Origin: Atopsyche davidsoni
Lineage: Eukaryota; Arthropoda; Insecta; Trichoptera; Hydrobiosidae
DNA length: 64,000 bases
Reading direction: 5' to 3'
Assembly: GCA_022113835.1 (NCBI GenBank)
Contig: JAILWY010000001.1
Span: forward strand, 5,084,001 to 5,148,000
Shown here: positions 1 through 12,556 of the stretch, in pieces
Layout of the letters: the number at the start of each line of letters is the position of its first letter
How positions within the stretch are numbered: position 1 is the first letter of the stretch
Made by a program: the position numbers and the translations under genes
The notes under the pieces: generated by a model
What the model was told of the DNA's origin: nothing
The model's database searches: none
The model's input: only the letters and a program-made list of their open reading frames with translations

Positions 1-1089
1 TGGCCGGTCGGTATCGGCGCGTACAGGCGCAATAAATAACCGTTAAGGCATCCGCCGGCGGGTTATCCGGGATCTGCAGCTCTTGGATCACTTCTCTTCA
101 CTATTTGATTAAGATTAGATTGTGGGCTAAATGGATTGCTGCAGATAATCATCGACTATCGCTGGACGGCAAGGTCGAAGGGTGGACGCAACTTGAGATG
201 CTATGACAGTCGGCCCAAAATTTATTTTCGTTTAAGGATAATAATTTATAAATGATTATCCTTATCCCTATTATCCTTAAAAGTATAACAACTAGTAGTG
301 ATAATCATGGCACTTAATGATCTTAAATCTGTGTACTTTCATCGAGATTTTCGTGACGACTTAGACTTTTTTTAAAACTAATACTACTAAAGCTGAATTA
401 TAAAAATTCATACTCGATAAGAAATAGTCAACGAATTCTGTTAATATGAGTGCTTTTTATTCTTAATGTGTGTACATTGTAAATAAAAAATGAGCAGTCA
501 GTTAAGTAATAAAACAGGTGCCATAATTTAAAATAATATTATTATTTAAAGAACTGATTTTTTCAATTAACCAACAAAAGTTGCAAAGTTATGGCATAAT
601 AAAAGTATTATTTGTTTTACTGGCGCAGTCGTAAAGCAGCGCGGAATTGAATCGGGTTTGATTGATCAGTCAATTATGACAGATTAAGATATAATCGGTG
701 ATTATCTCGTTCGCCTCTGTGGGCGTACCCACTGTCTCGGGAATGTCGTCTTTCATTACATGCGCGTCATTTGAACAAAGGGTCAATTTCGTTTGATGTG
801 AAATCGAGCGAACCGAGCGTCTTCAATATCGGGTTTCCTAAAAGTCATAATATACCTTGTTTGCGGTCAATAGATGCTAAAATATCAAGGACCAAATTTT
901 TTTTGCAATATTACACATGTATAGAAGTTAATAATAATGCTTGATGTTTTAACGAGGGTTCCCAAGTGATTTTCACATTGAAATTATTAGTCTAACCTCT
1001 GATTTAGTCTCATCGTTATGAAGGATTATGAAGAAATATCTTGTATCACGTGTGAATCGATTATCAAAATATTGAATGCAAAATAAACT
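1..1089. other. AT-rich non-coding stretch
   Basis: The first ~90 bases and 600-830 are somewhat GC-richer and the rest is AT-rich. I see no reading frame, RNA gene or repeat that can be supported here. Confidence 0.5.
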
Positions 1090-1490
1090 TATATGATGCT
1101 TCTCCCATTTATTTCATCGAACATATTTCTATCCAGGGCCAGACTTATTGATTCGGCTGTACCTTCGACCTCACATATACTTCTTCCTTCTAATGCCTTT
1201 TTTTCCTTAGATTTTTCCTTGGAGAATCAGCTGTAGGTTGCGATATTTACTGTTAAGAAAAATGTGTCCAAAATAGAAGACCTTCCAATTCTTTACCAAC
1301 GTCAGGAGTGCACTTTCATTGAGCATTCTGTGCATTTGTGACGCGGTTAACCCATGGTGTTTTAAGGATCTCCTATAAAGCCACATTTCTGCTGCCTCAA
1401 TTCTTCGCATAGTAGCGGCCTTGAGTGTCCAGGCTTCAACTCAATAAAGAAGAGCTGAGACTACATAGCACTAGGTGAATTCAGTGTTAT
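1090..1490 (-). pseudogene. RTE-like LINE reverse transcriptase C-terminal remnant
   Basis: Read on the minus strand, this encodes the domain that closes many RTE-like non-LTR retrotransposon polyproteins. Visible are a SALLY-x-VEAWTL stretch (Gly replaced by a stop), then MRRIEAAEMWLYRRSLK, then FGHI and LQLILQGKI followed by a stop where Glu is usual. The first half matches the family pattern LLYG-x-EAWTL...RIEAFEMWCYRR; the second matches LGHI...Y.LLQLILQGKIEGKR. Only the carboxyl end survives. At least two in-frame stops and A-rich slippage downstream make it non-functional. It was probably left by a 5'-truncated insertion. Family assignment comes from motif recall; the exact clade is not certain. 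The same family may supply the short 3' ends at 20.5, 43.0, 57.9, 58.7 and 61.3 kb. Confidence 0.75.
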
Positions 1491-1599
1491 ATCTCTTGAG
1501 CATAGTGCTTGACCTATCAGAGTATAATATGTGGATTATGTAAATGTTGATTTTTGTTAAGTAGTATTTCAAAAAAATACATGTATTTCAACGTATTAC

Positions 1600-1905
1600 G
1601 CACAGTCTTCCCGCTGGCGTATTGCTGGCATCAATTCCCGTCGAGAAGTGTTTACGTTGCCATGGCAACGCCGGCTGTCACCGAAATAGCTCTCCCGACA
1701 TCGTTAGCGAAATTTTCGCGCAAAATCTAACGCGTGCGGCGCGGCCGGGAATAGCTCGAGGGCCGGGACTATTTCAAAGCGCCCTGCCTGGGGGGAGTGA
1801 ACTCTGCCGCACCAAAGCTGGAGCCAAAACTGACGGACTGGGTCAACTCGCAGGGGGACGGAGCAGTCTGTTGTGTAACATTGACGAACGCGCCTTCCTA
1901 GCTCA
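1600..1905. promoter_or_regulatory. GC-rich island with X-box, putative regulatory element
   Basis: This island is much richer in G+C and CpG than its surroundings. It contains a perfect RFX-type palindrome (separate entry) and several CGCG or GGCCGG stretches. An open frame at 1622-1918 gives a 98-residue product with no recognisable domain, and I treat it as chance. A regulatory or promoter role is inferred from composition and the palindrome only. Confidence 0.3.
1656..1669. promoter_or_regulatory. Perfect RFX X-box palindrome
   Basis: The 14 bases GTTGCCATGGCAAC form a perfect palindrome that fits the X-box consensus GTNRCC-N2-RGYAAC bound by RFX winged-helix factors. In animals RFX controls ciliary genes, including those of insect chordotonal and other ciliated sensory neurons. 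The site lies within a CpG-rich island. No adjacent ciliary gene is visible in this window, so the target is unknown. Confidence 0.6.
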
Positions 1906-1982
1906 ATTGAAACTTTGAATCACATCCAACGCGTGGAAATGAAAAATTTGAGCTATAAAGCATCATGAATAACAAGTAACAT

Positions 1983-2213
1983 TTTGTTTTGTCATGCCTA
2001 TCTTTGTAACCTAGTTTTTAGTTATTTATTTCATTTTTTCATCAACTCATGCAGAAAAAGGGTTTTTTCACATTTTTTTTACCTACATAGCTCATCAATG
2101 AAAATAAACATGTACGCTACCACCTAAGCCACACCTTGTAAGCACCACAACCTGCGCGCTGGATCAGGGGATAGCCACACACCATGAGAACTGTTGTAAA
2201 TTTACCAAATAAA
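1983..2213 (-). repeat. Family A interspersed repeat, copy 1
   Basis: On the minus strand this matches the repeats at 15521-15758 and 38172-38345. Shared landmarks in order are a CTGATC block, GCGCAGGTTGTGG, GCTTACAAGGTGTGGCTTAG, GGTGGTAGCG, a TTTTC-x-TTG-x-TGAG block, a poly-A stretch, AAATAAATAACTA and a terminal AAACAAAA tail. TGGCTTAGGTGG resembles a Pol III A box, but no convincing B box follows. The A-rich 3' tail suggests retroposition. No clear target-site duplication was found. Confidence 0.7.
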
Positions 2214-2464
2214 AAATTTAAAGAATTTTATATAAAATATATATAGATAAAGCGATTGAAGAAACATCTTTTTTTTTTGGCAACGACAGATATGCGGAAG
2301 GTAAAGAAATATAAAACGACAAAATGGGACACACAAATCGGCATCATCTTGTGTATACGATTTACATATTGTTCTATAAAAATGTTTTTTTTTTAAAGAT
2401 AACCTGAGAAATGATAAAACGATTAATTAATAAAAATATAGCGTTTCGTTCGATTGAATGGGCT

Positions 2465-2840
2465 GTATTTTTCATTTTCAGTTTTTAAAAGTCTGGTATC
2501 AATCGTACTCGCTGTTTGCGAAATCTGACGTTGCACGCAATCGCACGCAAAGTGGTCGACTACGTGCAAGCGATGCGTATCAAATTCGTACGGTTCCAAT
2601 GGTGATGAGGGTCACAATCCGGAGGATCGCGAGACCTTCGAGGAGCCTTCGGCGATGTTGACCAGCAGTAAATACCTGCCCAGGCCTGCAGTCGGAACTG
2701 GTGAGGTCACGTCACGTCCGCGTCCTGCGTGAAGCGATCCGTCGGCCTAGAATCTGAAACTGGTTTAGTTGTGTACGTTTGCCGTGCAGTCTCCGGACTT
2801 CACCACCGGCCGTCCACCTGGTCGGAGATAATTGCACTGC
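2465..2840. promoter_or_regulatory. GC-rich island, possible untranslated exon
   Basis: A pyrimidine-rich acceptor-like sequence ends in CAG at 2480, followed by a GC-rich stretch ending near an ACTG|GTGAGG donor-like site at 2701. One frame is open for ~66 codons (about 2529-2730) but has no recognisable domain. Two overlapping ACGTCAC half-sites lie at 2704-2717. It could be a regulatory island or an exon; neither is proven. Confidence 0.2.
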
Positions 2841-4440
2841 AATATAAAACACATTAAAAGTAAATTATTTAAATTCGCGCTTAATACGTTGACTATCGTT
2901 TGATTGCGTGCTAGTCATCCGGGGATCTGATACATGAGAACGTACACGTACTGAAATGGTCATTTTTTTAATCAACCACAGTACTGTTTTTGAACACAAT
3001 GTGTACACGTAATTGTTTATTTACAAATTGGCCCCAGTATCACAGTGGTTGCTGTTTAAAATTGAAATCGTTTCATAACTCTAACTTGGATGTTGTAAAC
3101 AAAACCAGAAAAATGTTTGTATTATATGAAATATAAAAATTAGTTCATTACGATATTTCTGATAATTTAGTTTGAGTACGATTTTCATAGCAAGGTCTTT
3201 ATATGTATTAATTAAACTTATAATTTTTATAAAATTACTCGTGACTCTAAGAAAAACAAATAAATTACCAAAAATTTATCGTAGCAACACTAACATTCCA
3301 TGTAAAACATAGGGATGTGCAATTCTCTACTACCCTATCTTAAAATGCATTTTATTCATTGAATTTCATTTTAGTTTGCGTATATTGTGTAATCGTAAAT
3401 ATATGTTACGGTAATTCTTTTTTAAATCTTTTTAGAAAATATTTCAACACACTTAAGTACAGAAGATACAAACTGAAAGCATGTAAGAACCTCGGGTATT
3501 GAAGCATTTTGTTTTTTTTCACGTATCAGGGAATATTTTACAGACACTCTTTACGATTATACGCAATCACGATACATTTATTATAAAATGACTGACGTGG
3601 CGGAATCGGAGAGTTTATACACTCTGAGTAAAAGTGTTGAAATGGATGTTATGTGAAAATGAAAATATTGCAATGACGTTGGAATCCTAAAATCTGACTC
3701 GTCTTGTAGACTGTGAAATCATACAAAACCTCAATTATACATAAATTTAATACTGTCACATATTATTTGATAACGATGAATGGCTTTATGATATTTTAGT
3801 GATGCGAAATTAAAATGTGAATCAAGTGCCATGATTTCAAAAGACAGTGCCTTGTTCACAGGGTCGAGTGTTGTGAATATATTGTCGAAGCTCCCCGGAA
3901 TGTATCGGCGTGCTCAAGGTGATCGTTTGAGGCCCACCGATTTAATATATAATGTACCTCTTCATCTGCGACAGCTTGGCTATATTTGCAATACTCTATA
4001 TTTCAATAAAATATATGAATACACAAATGGTGACGAGATTACGTATATTTTTGGTTTTCAAAGTCATTTTCAGACTCGTGTGGAGAAGTCATTTAACGCA
4101 TTAGTTCTCGCAAACATAAATGTTTGTAATTTCTTAGCTATTTTGCTATCATATTTATTGATTACTACTACTTACTGAAAAAACCTATAAAATTAGATAA
4201 TTATCATAATTACTTGGAGTAGATATTATTTATAGATCTTCAGTGTAACAAAATAATTATTCATCAATAGTTAATTGTGATTTTAGGGAAAAACTCAACT
4301 CTTAAAATATTAAGTATTATTTTGTTGTTTTTTTTTTGTTTTTTTTTTTTCATTTAAGCCTATTTCATAGGCACGGTGCTGTAATAAGTTATGTAATTTT
4401 ATTTTATTGAAATAAAAATAAGCAAGTAAAATAGCGCTCT
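2841..4440. other. AT-rich non-coding stretch
   Basis: No supported gene. A 115-codon frame at 3831-4178 has no recognisable domain, and one or so frames of this length are expected by chance in 64 kb of such composition. Poly-T runs lie near 4326-4350. Confidence 0.5.
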
Positions 4441-4499
4441 TAAAGGTGAGTAAGTATTATTTTTGTGCTCGCCGAGATACATTCTCACAGCTCGCGTGT

Positions 4500-5010
4500 A
4501 TGTTTCCAAGTGAATTATTACCCCGGCAGGATCCCACTCTGAAATATAAACTCCATCGTCCGGCATGAAAAAGCTCCAAAGGCTGCCGGCCAATGGGACA
4601 AGCGAGGCTTCAGAAGCACCGAGGTATCCGTAGAAGGGGTAGGAGGCACGGTGGGAGCCGAAAGGCACAGAAAACCCCCGAGAAGGGGAAAAGCGAATAA
4701 TTCGGGGCTCACCTGTGGAAGGGACATTCCGATGACACACAGCAAGTGGGGGTGGAGGGGATGGAGGCTCCGCGACGGGGGTGGGGGTGGAGCACTGCTT
4801 ATCGCCGCTTACGATCCGCCAGATCATGGGAACGAATGCAAAATCTCGCCCAGCGTAATAACTGGTTTGGTAATTCGGCCATTTGGGGAAAATTGAGAGT
4901 TGAATGGGAGCCGACCGCCGCGGAGAAATTGCACTTCATTCAGGGAGTTGCGTCATTGTGTTTTTGTTTGACGGCCGAACTTAACCTTCTGGCTTTCGAA
5001 ACGCTCGCGA
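4500..5010. promoter_or_regulatory. GC-rich island with G-run cluster
   Basis: This long island is open in several overlapping frames on both strands (75-142 codons). That happens in GC-rich DNA because stop codons are scarce, and none of the translations shows a domain. The plus strand at 4747-4790 carries four or more runs of 4-5 guanines. A regulatory function is inferred only from composition. Confidence 0.3.
4747..4790 (+). other. Potential G-quadruplex sequence
   Basis: G-runs of 5, 4, 5 and 5 occur with loops of about 4, 16 and 1 nt, plus extra GG doublets. One loop is long, so a canonical quadruplex is possible but not assured. Confidence 0.3.
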
Positions 5011-5409
5011 AAACGGAGGAACTTTTGAGAACACTTACGTGGTCTTACATAATTCGAGTATTTATTTACACATACAGTTAATGATTTGTTTATATTGAAA
5101 CCTGAATTGTACTTCATCAAGTCGATGTATTTTATTATAATTTAATACTGTAGATTTCTAAACATGTGAAGGTTACATTATTTTTGTTTAAATAGCCGCG
5201 TGTTATTTAGAATTATAGATCTCAAAATTGATCTGAAATTAAGTTTGTTACGTTCAGATTTTTTTTTATTATTATGTAGATAATTTATACAAAACAGGCA
5301 ATGGATTCATAACCTGTTTCATACAATTACGTACAAGGAGAAAAATTATATTCATGCGATTATTTATAAACATGACTATTTATTTGTGTTAATGGACATT
5401 AATTTGCAG

Positions 5410-5433
5410 ATCAAGTACTGGGATCTCCGCTTG
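5410..5433 (+). other. Candidate 24-nt micro-exon
   Basis: A TTAATTTGCAG acceptor is followed by exactly 24 bases and then GTGAGTAA, a near-consensus donor. The segment is open in all three frames (for example IKYWDLRL in frame 1) and is divisible by three, as expected for a neuronal-type cassette micro-exon. No flanking exons were identified and the match may be accidental. Confidence 0.15.
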
Positions 5434-5464
5434 GTGAGTAATTTAAGATCTCTCTTAGGGTAAA

Positions 5465-5645
5465 TGGCAGTTTTTTCCCGGATCGGCCGCACTTGTGACC
5501 GCCGGTTATCTAACAGCTGTCTCCCAAGGACGCTCGCCGAGCCGTATTAGGCCGCAGCCATATTGGTCGCAGCCTTGCCGATCGGCAAAAACTCCTGTCA
5601 ATCCTCGCTACTCGGGCCTGGGCTCGCCTGTGGACTCGGGGGGGT
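5465..5645. promoter_or_regulatory. GC-rich island with GATA, E-box and 12-bp palindrome
   Basis: Contains TTATCT (5506-5511, GATA site in reverse) directly beside CAGCTG (5514-5519, E-box), and the perfect palindrome TGCCGATCGGCA at 5576-5587. The mix of tightly spaced sites in a CpG-rich island suggests an enhancer, by inference only. Confidence 0.3.
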
Positions 5646-5899
5646 TCTGCGAAGGTTGAAATGCCTCGGGAGACGATGTTGTGCTACACACGGTGTCTCG
5701 AAAGGCATGGTACGGTTTTTAAAGGTGTAGACCGAGAATATAACGCAAAAGAAGATTCGGTTGTCAGTTGTGTCGCAGAGTGTGTAGGAAGCTTTAATCG
5801 AAACACTCCAGCCACCCGGACCCTCTCCCCCATGACAAAATTATGTCCCACTAAGGTCGCCTCACTGGGACAAACTGAGTAAGCAAACGCATAAAGTAT

Positions 5900-8800
5900 T
5901 TTGGCATTTATTTCAATTACTTGTCTGATGGGTCAATTTCTATATTTCTCAAGGCAGTGAGTGTGCGTTTTCAGTTACTTATATTTTATTTGTGCTGCTT
6001 ACACGGACTCCGATTTTAAAATAATAAAAGAAGTCAATTATGCAAGATAAATTAAAAACGTCGAAGATAAGGCTCGGCCCTCAACTGAACTTTCACACGA
6101 AATAACAGAAGGTTGCCTCGCTTGCGCTGCCGGAGAGGTTACTCAAGAATAATGTATCCGAAGACCTACAAGACTGTTATTGAAAAAGTCTGCCTACTCG
6201 GGAGTTCAACATTTCTTGGTCGATAAACCCATACAAGTATATTTTGTCTCCGTATTTATCATTTTAAGCCATGTACTAGTTTTTATCGTTTATTAAACAT
6301 ATATAAAGTCGGATAAACTGGTTTTTTTACATTTTTTTTTAATTAACTACAACCTTTAATACATAAACACAATAGAAATATTTACAAATGATGAGCGTAT
6401 AGTTGAATTGAACAAATATGTATATAAAATAGATTTGGCTCCACGTGCTAACGCTGAGTGTGATTGTTGATATTTATACAAAGATATTGCGTTTATTAAA
6501 AACAAATACTTTCTTACCTTTCGTGTAGTTGATGAATATTATGCAAATAAACACATACACTGAGTTTTACCATATATTTTTATTACACTTTAATATTCCG
6601 TAGTTTATATAACTGCAAGGTTAAATTTGAAATGCACTGTATGAAATATATAATTTAACTAGTTTACAAATGGTATATGTCGCATGAAAAAATATACTTT
6701 AATGTTTCTGTTTTTTAAAGATACAGAAGGTCAAGACCGTTAGAAAAACATTTACTATTGTCGCCAATTATAGCACAAGGGAAGAATCTAAAAAAAATCA
6801 GAACTTATTGTAATAAGCATTTCACATTCAATTTCGCACGTGCGGCAAATAACGGACCGGCAATCCCAAAGGAAACGGATTATCTTTCATAATTGCAACT
6901 TTTTGCACTGGGGTGCGTTGTCTATTGTCAAAAGTATACCTGTAAAAGCAGGTAAATTGAAAAATTGCAATAGACTGATCCGTGAATGCTCTGACGGTTG
7001 ACCTTTTTACACTATCACCTGAGCGTACCTGGATGTGAACCCAAAAGTATTTTAATGTAAATTCAACGGTTTATTTTATGGTGATGTGAGGAAAGATTCA
7101 CCTATCACGTAATTATAAACGGGTTTAAAGTAGGGAAGAGTTTTATTTAGCCCGTGCCAAATTTACCTGCGAATCATTGCAAAAAGGACCAGGTAAGGCA
7201 TACACACCTTTCCTGGCAAACTTTCTTTTGTGTCCGATTGGATATTAGCAAAAAAGGGTACGCATATTAATTCCAACTGTTTTTGGGGTTATTTTTCTAT
7301 GGAATTCGATTATACTGTAAAATACGTTAAGTTTAAGCATACTTATATGCATGCTAAGTGTTTTTTGCGAAATAACAGTTAATAAATAAATCGTTAAAAA
7401 AGCAAAATTTATCAATATTGTTTGAAAAGCTTTACAGATGAAGAGAATATTCTTAAAAAAAATACTTTCTTTTTATATTATACATCGGACCTTTCAATAA
7501 TAAACATTTTGTTAACAGATGATGTCTATCTAAAATGTATCACGTAAGTTATTAATATACTGCAATTAAACTTTTTAAAATCTAAACATTGTTTCAAAAA
7601 TAAGGTAGATTATAGAGATAATGATAAATATTATAAATCTATAAAGTTTTGTACTCAGACATATTAGAAATAACATTGTTTTTATTATTTTTGTATGTCT
7701 TGCCTAGAGCCGACATATATTTTTATTTCTTGTGTGATGAAGGTATTTGATGTGTTAATTACACTTTCATAATTTATCTATGATTCATTAGGGTTATCAC
7801 ATGTCAAACATTTGATTATTAAATTCTGATAAAATAGGTGCTTATTTAACTTCCTACTAGGTAGTTTTTTTTTAACCACACGTGTCAAAACATTTTATAT
7901 AGGGCAAGAATGCGTGGAATAATGCAGTTTGTTGATAACGTATCATTTATTAAGTACAGTAATAGCGGGTAGCTACGTACTTTGTTTATAAATGTTGAAC
8001 TTGAGTTATTATGTAAAAGATAAAAAAAACAAACTACTATTACGAACTCGCGAGTACTCTATTGAATGGGAGATAAAACATACAAAACCGTCAACAAGTG
8101 ATTATTTAATTTAATTTTTATGAACTTATTTACTATAACCATTACATTATATTTCTGTTTTGATAAGTGAAAATATTCATACTTTCATGTAAAGTAGAAG
8201 AATTCTGTACTTTGCAGAAAGTGGATTTAAATATTCGCAATAAAATAAAATTAGGTAATTAATCGATCGTGGGTAATTTCGGCTTTGTCTAGTATCTTGT
8301 AAATAAATAAATCTACTAAATTGTAGGTTTGATAGAAAGAGATATGTTTAATAAATGCTATACGCGTAGATTTAATTTGGTTATGCTGGAGCATAAAGCA
8401 AATTTTAATGATTAATAATGTATAGTCAACAATAAGTAAGCAGATTTTTTCAATATTTGAACTTTCAACCATATCTATTCTCTGTTTTAAAAAATATATT
8501 TTAGATAATAGAAAATTTGAATACTATGAAATTGTGCAGTTTTCAATTGTGACTTTGTTCTCAATGCGGATGACATTGGCTATTTTCGGGGTAGCAACAC
8601 CATTAACAGAGATATAGTTTTATTTTAAGAAAATAATACATTTTTCTAAGTAAAGTTGATGTGGTTTAAGTTGATGTTATATTGATGAGGTGATTATTAA
8701 TAAATCGTTTGCTTAAAAGCAGATTTTGCAAATCTGAAAGAAACATTACCAAAATCACCACGTCCTAAAGAAACAATGAAAAGTTCCCCAGCACGCTGCA

Positions 8801-11800
8801 AATAATTTCATAACAGAGAAAATTAATATATACAGATAGCAAAATAGTACATAATTCACATTATCAGGAGTTCCAGCCCGGTGGACACTTCCATAACAAA
8901 TGGGTCCGCAAATGCAACTAAACAGAAGTACACGATACTATTATCAGCTGTTAATATATAAACCGTACGTTTATGGGGAATTCATGGAGCCGGGGAGGCA
9001 CAGCTGTCAAGATAAATGGCAGTAATAGTAATTTATTTTGTACTTGTGGAGGAATTTAAGCCTGGGGGGATACTGTCATGGCCTGTCAAACCAATGGGAA
9101 ACGTCAAATATGCAATCGTTTAATTGGGACAATTACACCAGCGACTACTGTACAAGGTGATGCGGATACTGTGTCTTGCTTGTAGTTCATACCTTGTGTT
9201 CTAGAGTTGGAGGATCGTATAAATTTCTTTCGTTTTTAAATACCGGCAGGATTTGTAAGTTCACATCACGAATTAGTTATCAGCTTCTATCTAACAACAG
9301 AATCCAATCCAGATTATCCAACACGACTGTTTGTGATATTGCAGAAACAGAGAAAGAATATACTGAGCGAAAACTATTAAGATGTCAACTTTACTTAGCA
9401 TGATAAAATATGTATGCACATCGTATACGTAATTAGCCTACGCATTAAACTATAATTTATATTTCACTACAAAAGAGTTCGAGGAACATTAAGATTTAAG
9501 TTTGCTTTGCAAAGTATTAGATTTCGGAAATTACTTATGAGTCACTGTTGTAATTATGATTTCGTAGCATTTTAGTTATAACATTAATTGTGTAATGGTA
9601 GACATTAACATACATGAGGGGAATCTAAAGAGGTAATAAATTTAAAGTATCTAACATATTAAAGCTCTACGCTACATGAAATGCATATCATGTACACTTA
9701 TTGGTATGTGATGGTACTGATATTTATCAGTACCTCGATACTTTAAAAATATTATAAATCATGTATTAGATATGTTACTATATATTATACATGTCAAAAT
9801 TTTATTAATACTCAGTCTTCTCTTGTCATAGATTTAATTTATCAGGCAGAAGCAGCGAAGCCGGCCATAATTAATTACAAAATATAAGATTAGTGATTTT
9901 CTAGAATGTTCGGAATTTATGAATAATATAATATTTACCTTGAACCCTATTGGGAGGTTAACGGTTAGTAAAATCTCAAAACCGGAATTATCAGCTTCTT
10001 TTCCGGTTCAAATTTATTCGGAAGAATTTATAAGCAGCGATTTATAAACTAGCTTGGTTATTTGAAAGTGTCTAAACGGTTGTAAATTGGAGGTGTGATA
10101 AATATGCGCATGAATATCAATATCAAATTGTAATCTCATTAATTTGTAGCGTACTTAATTAGAAGCCCCGTTGGAAGAATATCGACGAATTCCACCCTTT
10201 TTCCGTCCCAGCTATTTATTTATATTTCAGCTTGTACTGTCAATGGTAATTATAGTAAAGGCGTGAACTCAATTAAGTCGAAAATGGATTCGCCGGCTAA
10301 TACAAGTTATCGAAGCGAAGGTTCGCAATTTATCCTTGTCCAGAAGACGTCTACTGATAAAACACGTCGACTTCAACACTTGGCAACAATCTAAATATTT
10401 GCACGTATTTAAAAATGTACCCGGGCAGTCAATGTAGTCTACAGTAAGCAATTCATCAACGTAATTACACAAAATTAATAATGATTTTTTTAATGTAGTA
10501 CATAACATACGCCATGCTTCAAATGTATTACACATTCAAAATAATTTTTATCGACGTTTTGGTATCTTAGCAGGGACGATCTACGAGGATTTTGAGTGTT
10601 CGTCTTTTCCTGCTGCTCAACTAATTATACTTGAGCGTAAAGAGCTTATGACATATCTAAGCCTAAAAATAAAAACCTGCAAACATACTTAAACTGAAAT
10701 CGTTTTATTTGATCAATATTATTTTCGAATAGTGATTGTTATTTTCTTAAATGCAATCTGAAATAAATTAACCTAGCGCATTATCACTCTCAAAGCAAGG
10801 CTTCGACATCATAATACGGGCAGATGTGAAACGAGCGTGTAATTTAGGAAAACAATAAAATAACAAGTCATGCCAAGATTACTCCAAGATATGCACTCAG
10901 AATTATTCCCCAGTATGGGCACTCACCGAGGCTGAAATGTGAAGTCCCTTCACGACAGCTCCCTAACGGTAATTCTGCCGGGACTCAATTGTCTAACTTC
11001 TCTTCCGAGATGCTCAAATAAAGGACTTGCCAAAATAACAATGGATTGTTAACGGCCTGCGCCTACTTAGCGAGTTGGAAGGGGTTGGGACCCTATGACG
11101 AGCAGTTTATACAAAGGTATATGTCTGCTTCCACAGTATTGTCATGCGTAGACATACAAGGGGATCAAACAAAGTTGGCATTTGCTGCAATCTTTAAGCA
11201 AATTCGAATTACTCAGTCGTTTTAATATATCCAATAATTTTATTCATTGAGTTTTATTTTCCGTTTAGTCTGCCATTGAAGTGCATGCAATATTTGATTT
11301 ACAACAGCATTTGTTGAAGTTCATATTTTATATTTTAAACTAGACTAATAATAGTTACTGTACTGTAATGAGGACTTCATTACTACTTGTTCGGATTAGT
11401 GCTTGTGGTGAGACAATATAACGAATGACCCTAAATTAATTATGCGTCTTATGGTGAGATATGATTGACTTTATAAATCACATATATTTTAAAACACGAA
11501 ATAAAATTGTCAACGTTTATTTAGATAGGAAGCAGGTAAGAAAATTAAGTTGAGGAGAAAATGATTCTTCTTTTGTAACAATGTGACAAATTTTTAAGCA
11601 ATGTTATTAGGCTTCAACTATGTGACTGACTTGTAAACCTTTGGTAAAGTTTATAACCTGATGCGTTAAGTCCGTACAAAATTGAATATTTTTTATGTAT
11701 AATTTATTAAATCGAAAGAATTTGCGATAAGATGTGTTAAATGTACGCACTATGTACATATTGAAAATCTATGTGATAAGAAAATTAAGGTGCAGGCAAT

Positions 11801-11840
11801 TTCAATCGCATTATAAAAACATAAAATTAAATTCCAATGT
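5900..11840. other. Long AT-rich non-coding stretch
   Basis: I found no coding exon, RNA gene or repeat shared with other parts of the window. Short frames (for example 8251-8472 minus, 9176-9403 plus, 10269-10535 minus) show no domains. Mildly GC-richer patches at 8850-9130 and 10900-11120 hold nothing recognisable. Confidence 0.5.
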
Positions 11841-11861
11841 GTAATTTTTGTGTTTTTTCAG

Positions 11862-11952
11862 TGCACCCGGTAAGCGCACCTTATCAATTTATTCTGATAA
11901 GAATATTGGCAGATACGATTTCAAGAACACATGGTTTGACAAACATGAGGTT
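11862..11952 (+). other. Candidate terminal exon, weak
   Basis: A strong acceptor (TTTTTGTGTTTTTTCAG ending at 11861) is followed by a segment open in two frames. One reads APGKRTLSIYSDKNIGRYDF and continues ~10 residues to a stop; another stays open slightly longer. The composition is more balanced than the flanks. No donor-bearing partner exon or polyadenylation site can be assigned and the product is not recognised. Confidence 0.15.
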
Positions 11953-12544
11953 TGAACATTCACATTTCATTTGAAAAAAATATATTTGAGTAATTATAGT
12001 ACTTTGTGGTTTCTGACAAATGCAGCTAATAAAAAATATTTTTTTAACAAATACTGGGAAATAGAAATCCTTCGGAAATGGATGGTATTGTGAAATATTA
12101 ACTAGAACTGAGGTATTAACTGAATAATTTTTTTAAAATTTATTTGGGGCTCGTAGTTTTTATAACGCACAACGAGCTGTTCTACTAATTTTATCACATA
12201 AAAACATAGCTGAATATCAATATTTATCGTTTATATATTTATAATTAAGGTGTGTCATGATATTTACAATACGTCTACAATTTTAAAGTAATAATTTCAA
12301 TATTAATTTTAAAAATAAATATTATATTTATTAGGAATTGACTTCGCACAACTGTACGCAGATAACGATAAGATTACGCACTGATAATATAAGTAATATA
12401 CTACGTTTAAACTTAATAGTTGCTTTACATCGATAATGTTAAAAAACTGTTTACAACATTGTATTTTTTCAATTCAACAAATAACCAAACTAAAAAAAAA
12501 CCTTTGAAAATGTTATATTAATTAATGGCATTTTTAAGATTGAG

Positions 12545-12556
12545 ATGTTCAAAAGT
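12545..12556 (+). repeat. Target-site duplication, left copy, of SINE 1
   Basis: ATGTTCAAAAGT is repeated exactly at 12767-12778 and brackets the SINE. Twelve perfect bases are typical of LINE-mediated insertion and indicate a young event. Confidence 0.8.

Noticed and set aside
3750..3765. TAATACTGTCA, the start of miR-8/miR-200
   Set aside because: Only 11 bases match and there is no hairpin partner.
3831..4178. 115-codon frame as a gene
   Set aside because: AT-rich composition like the background, no domain; about one frame of this length is expected by chance.
4399..5081. Overlapping frames of 75-142 codons on both strands
   Set aside because: Mutually overlapping, no domains, and explained by the scarcity of stop codons in a GC-rich island.
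5107..5121. Match of ~14 nt to the miR-305 mature 5' sequence (ATTGTACTTCATCA)
   Set aside because: No complementary arm within 80 nt on either side, so no miRNA hairpin; likely chance.
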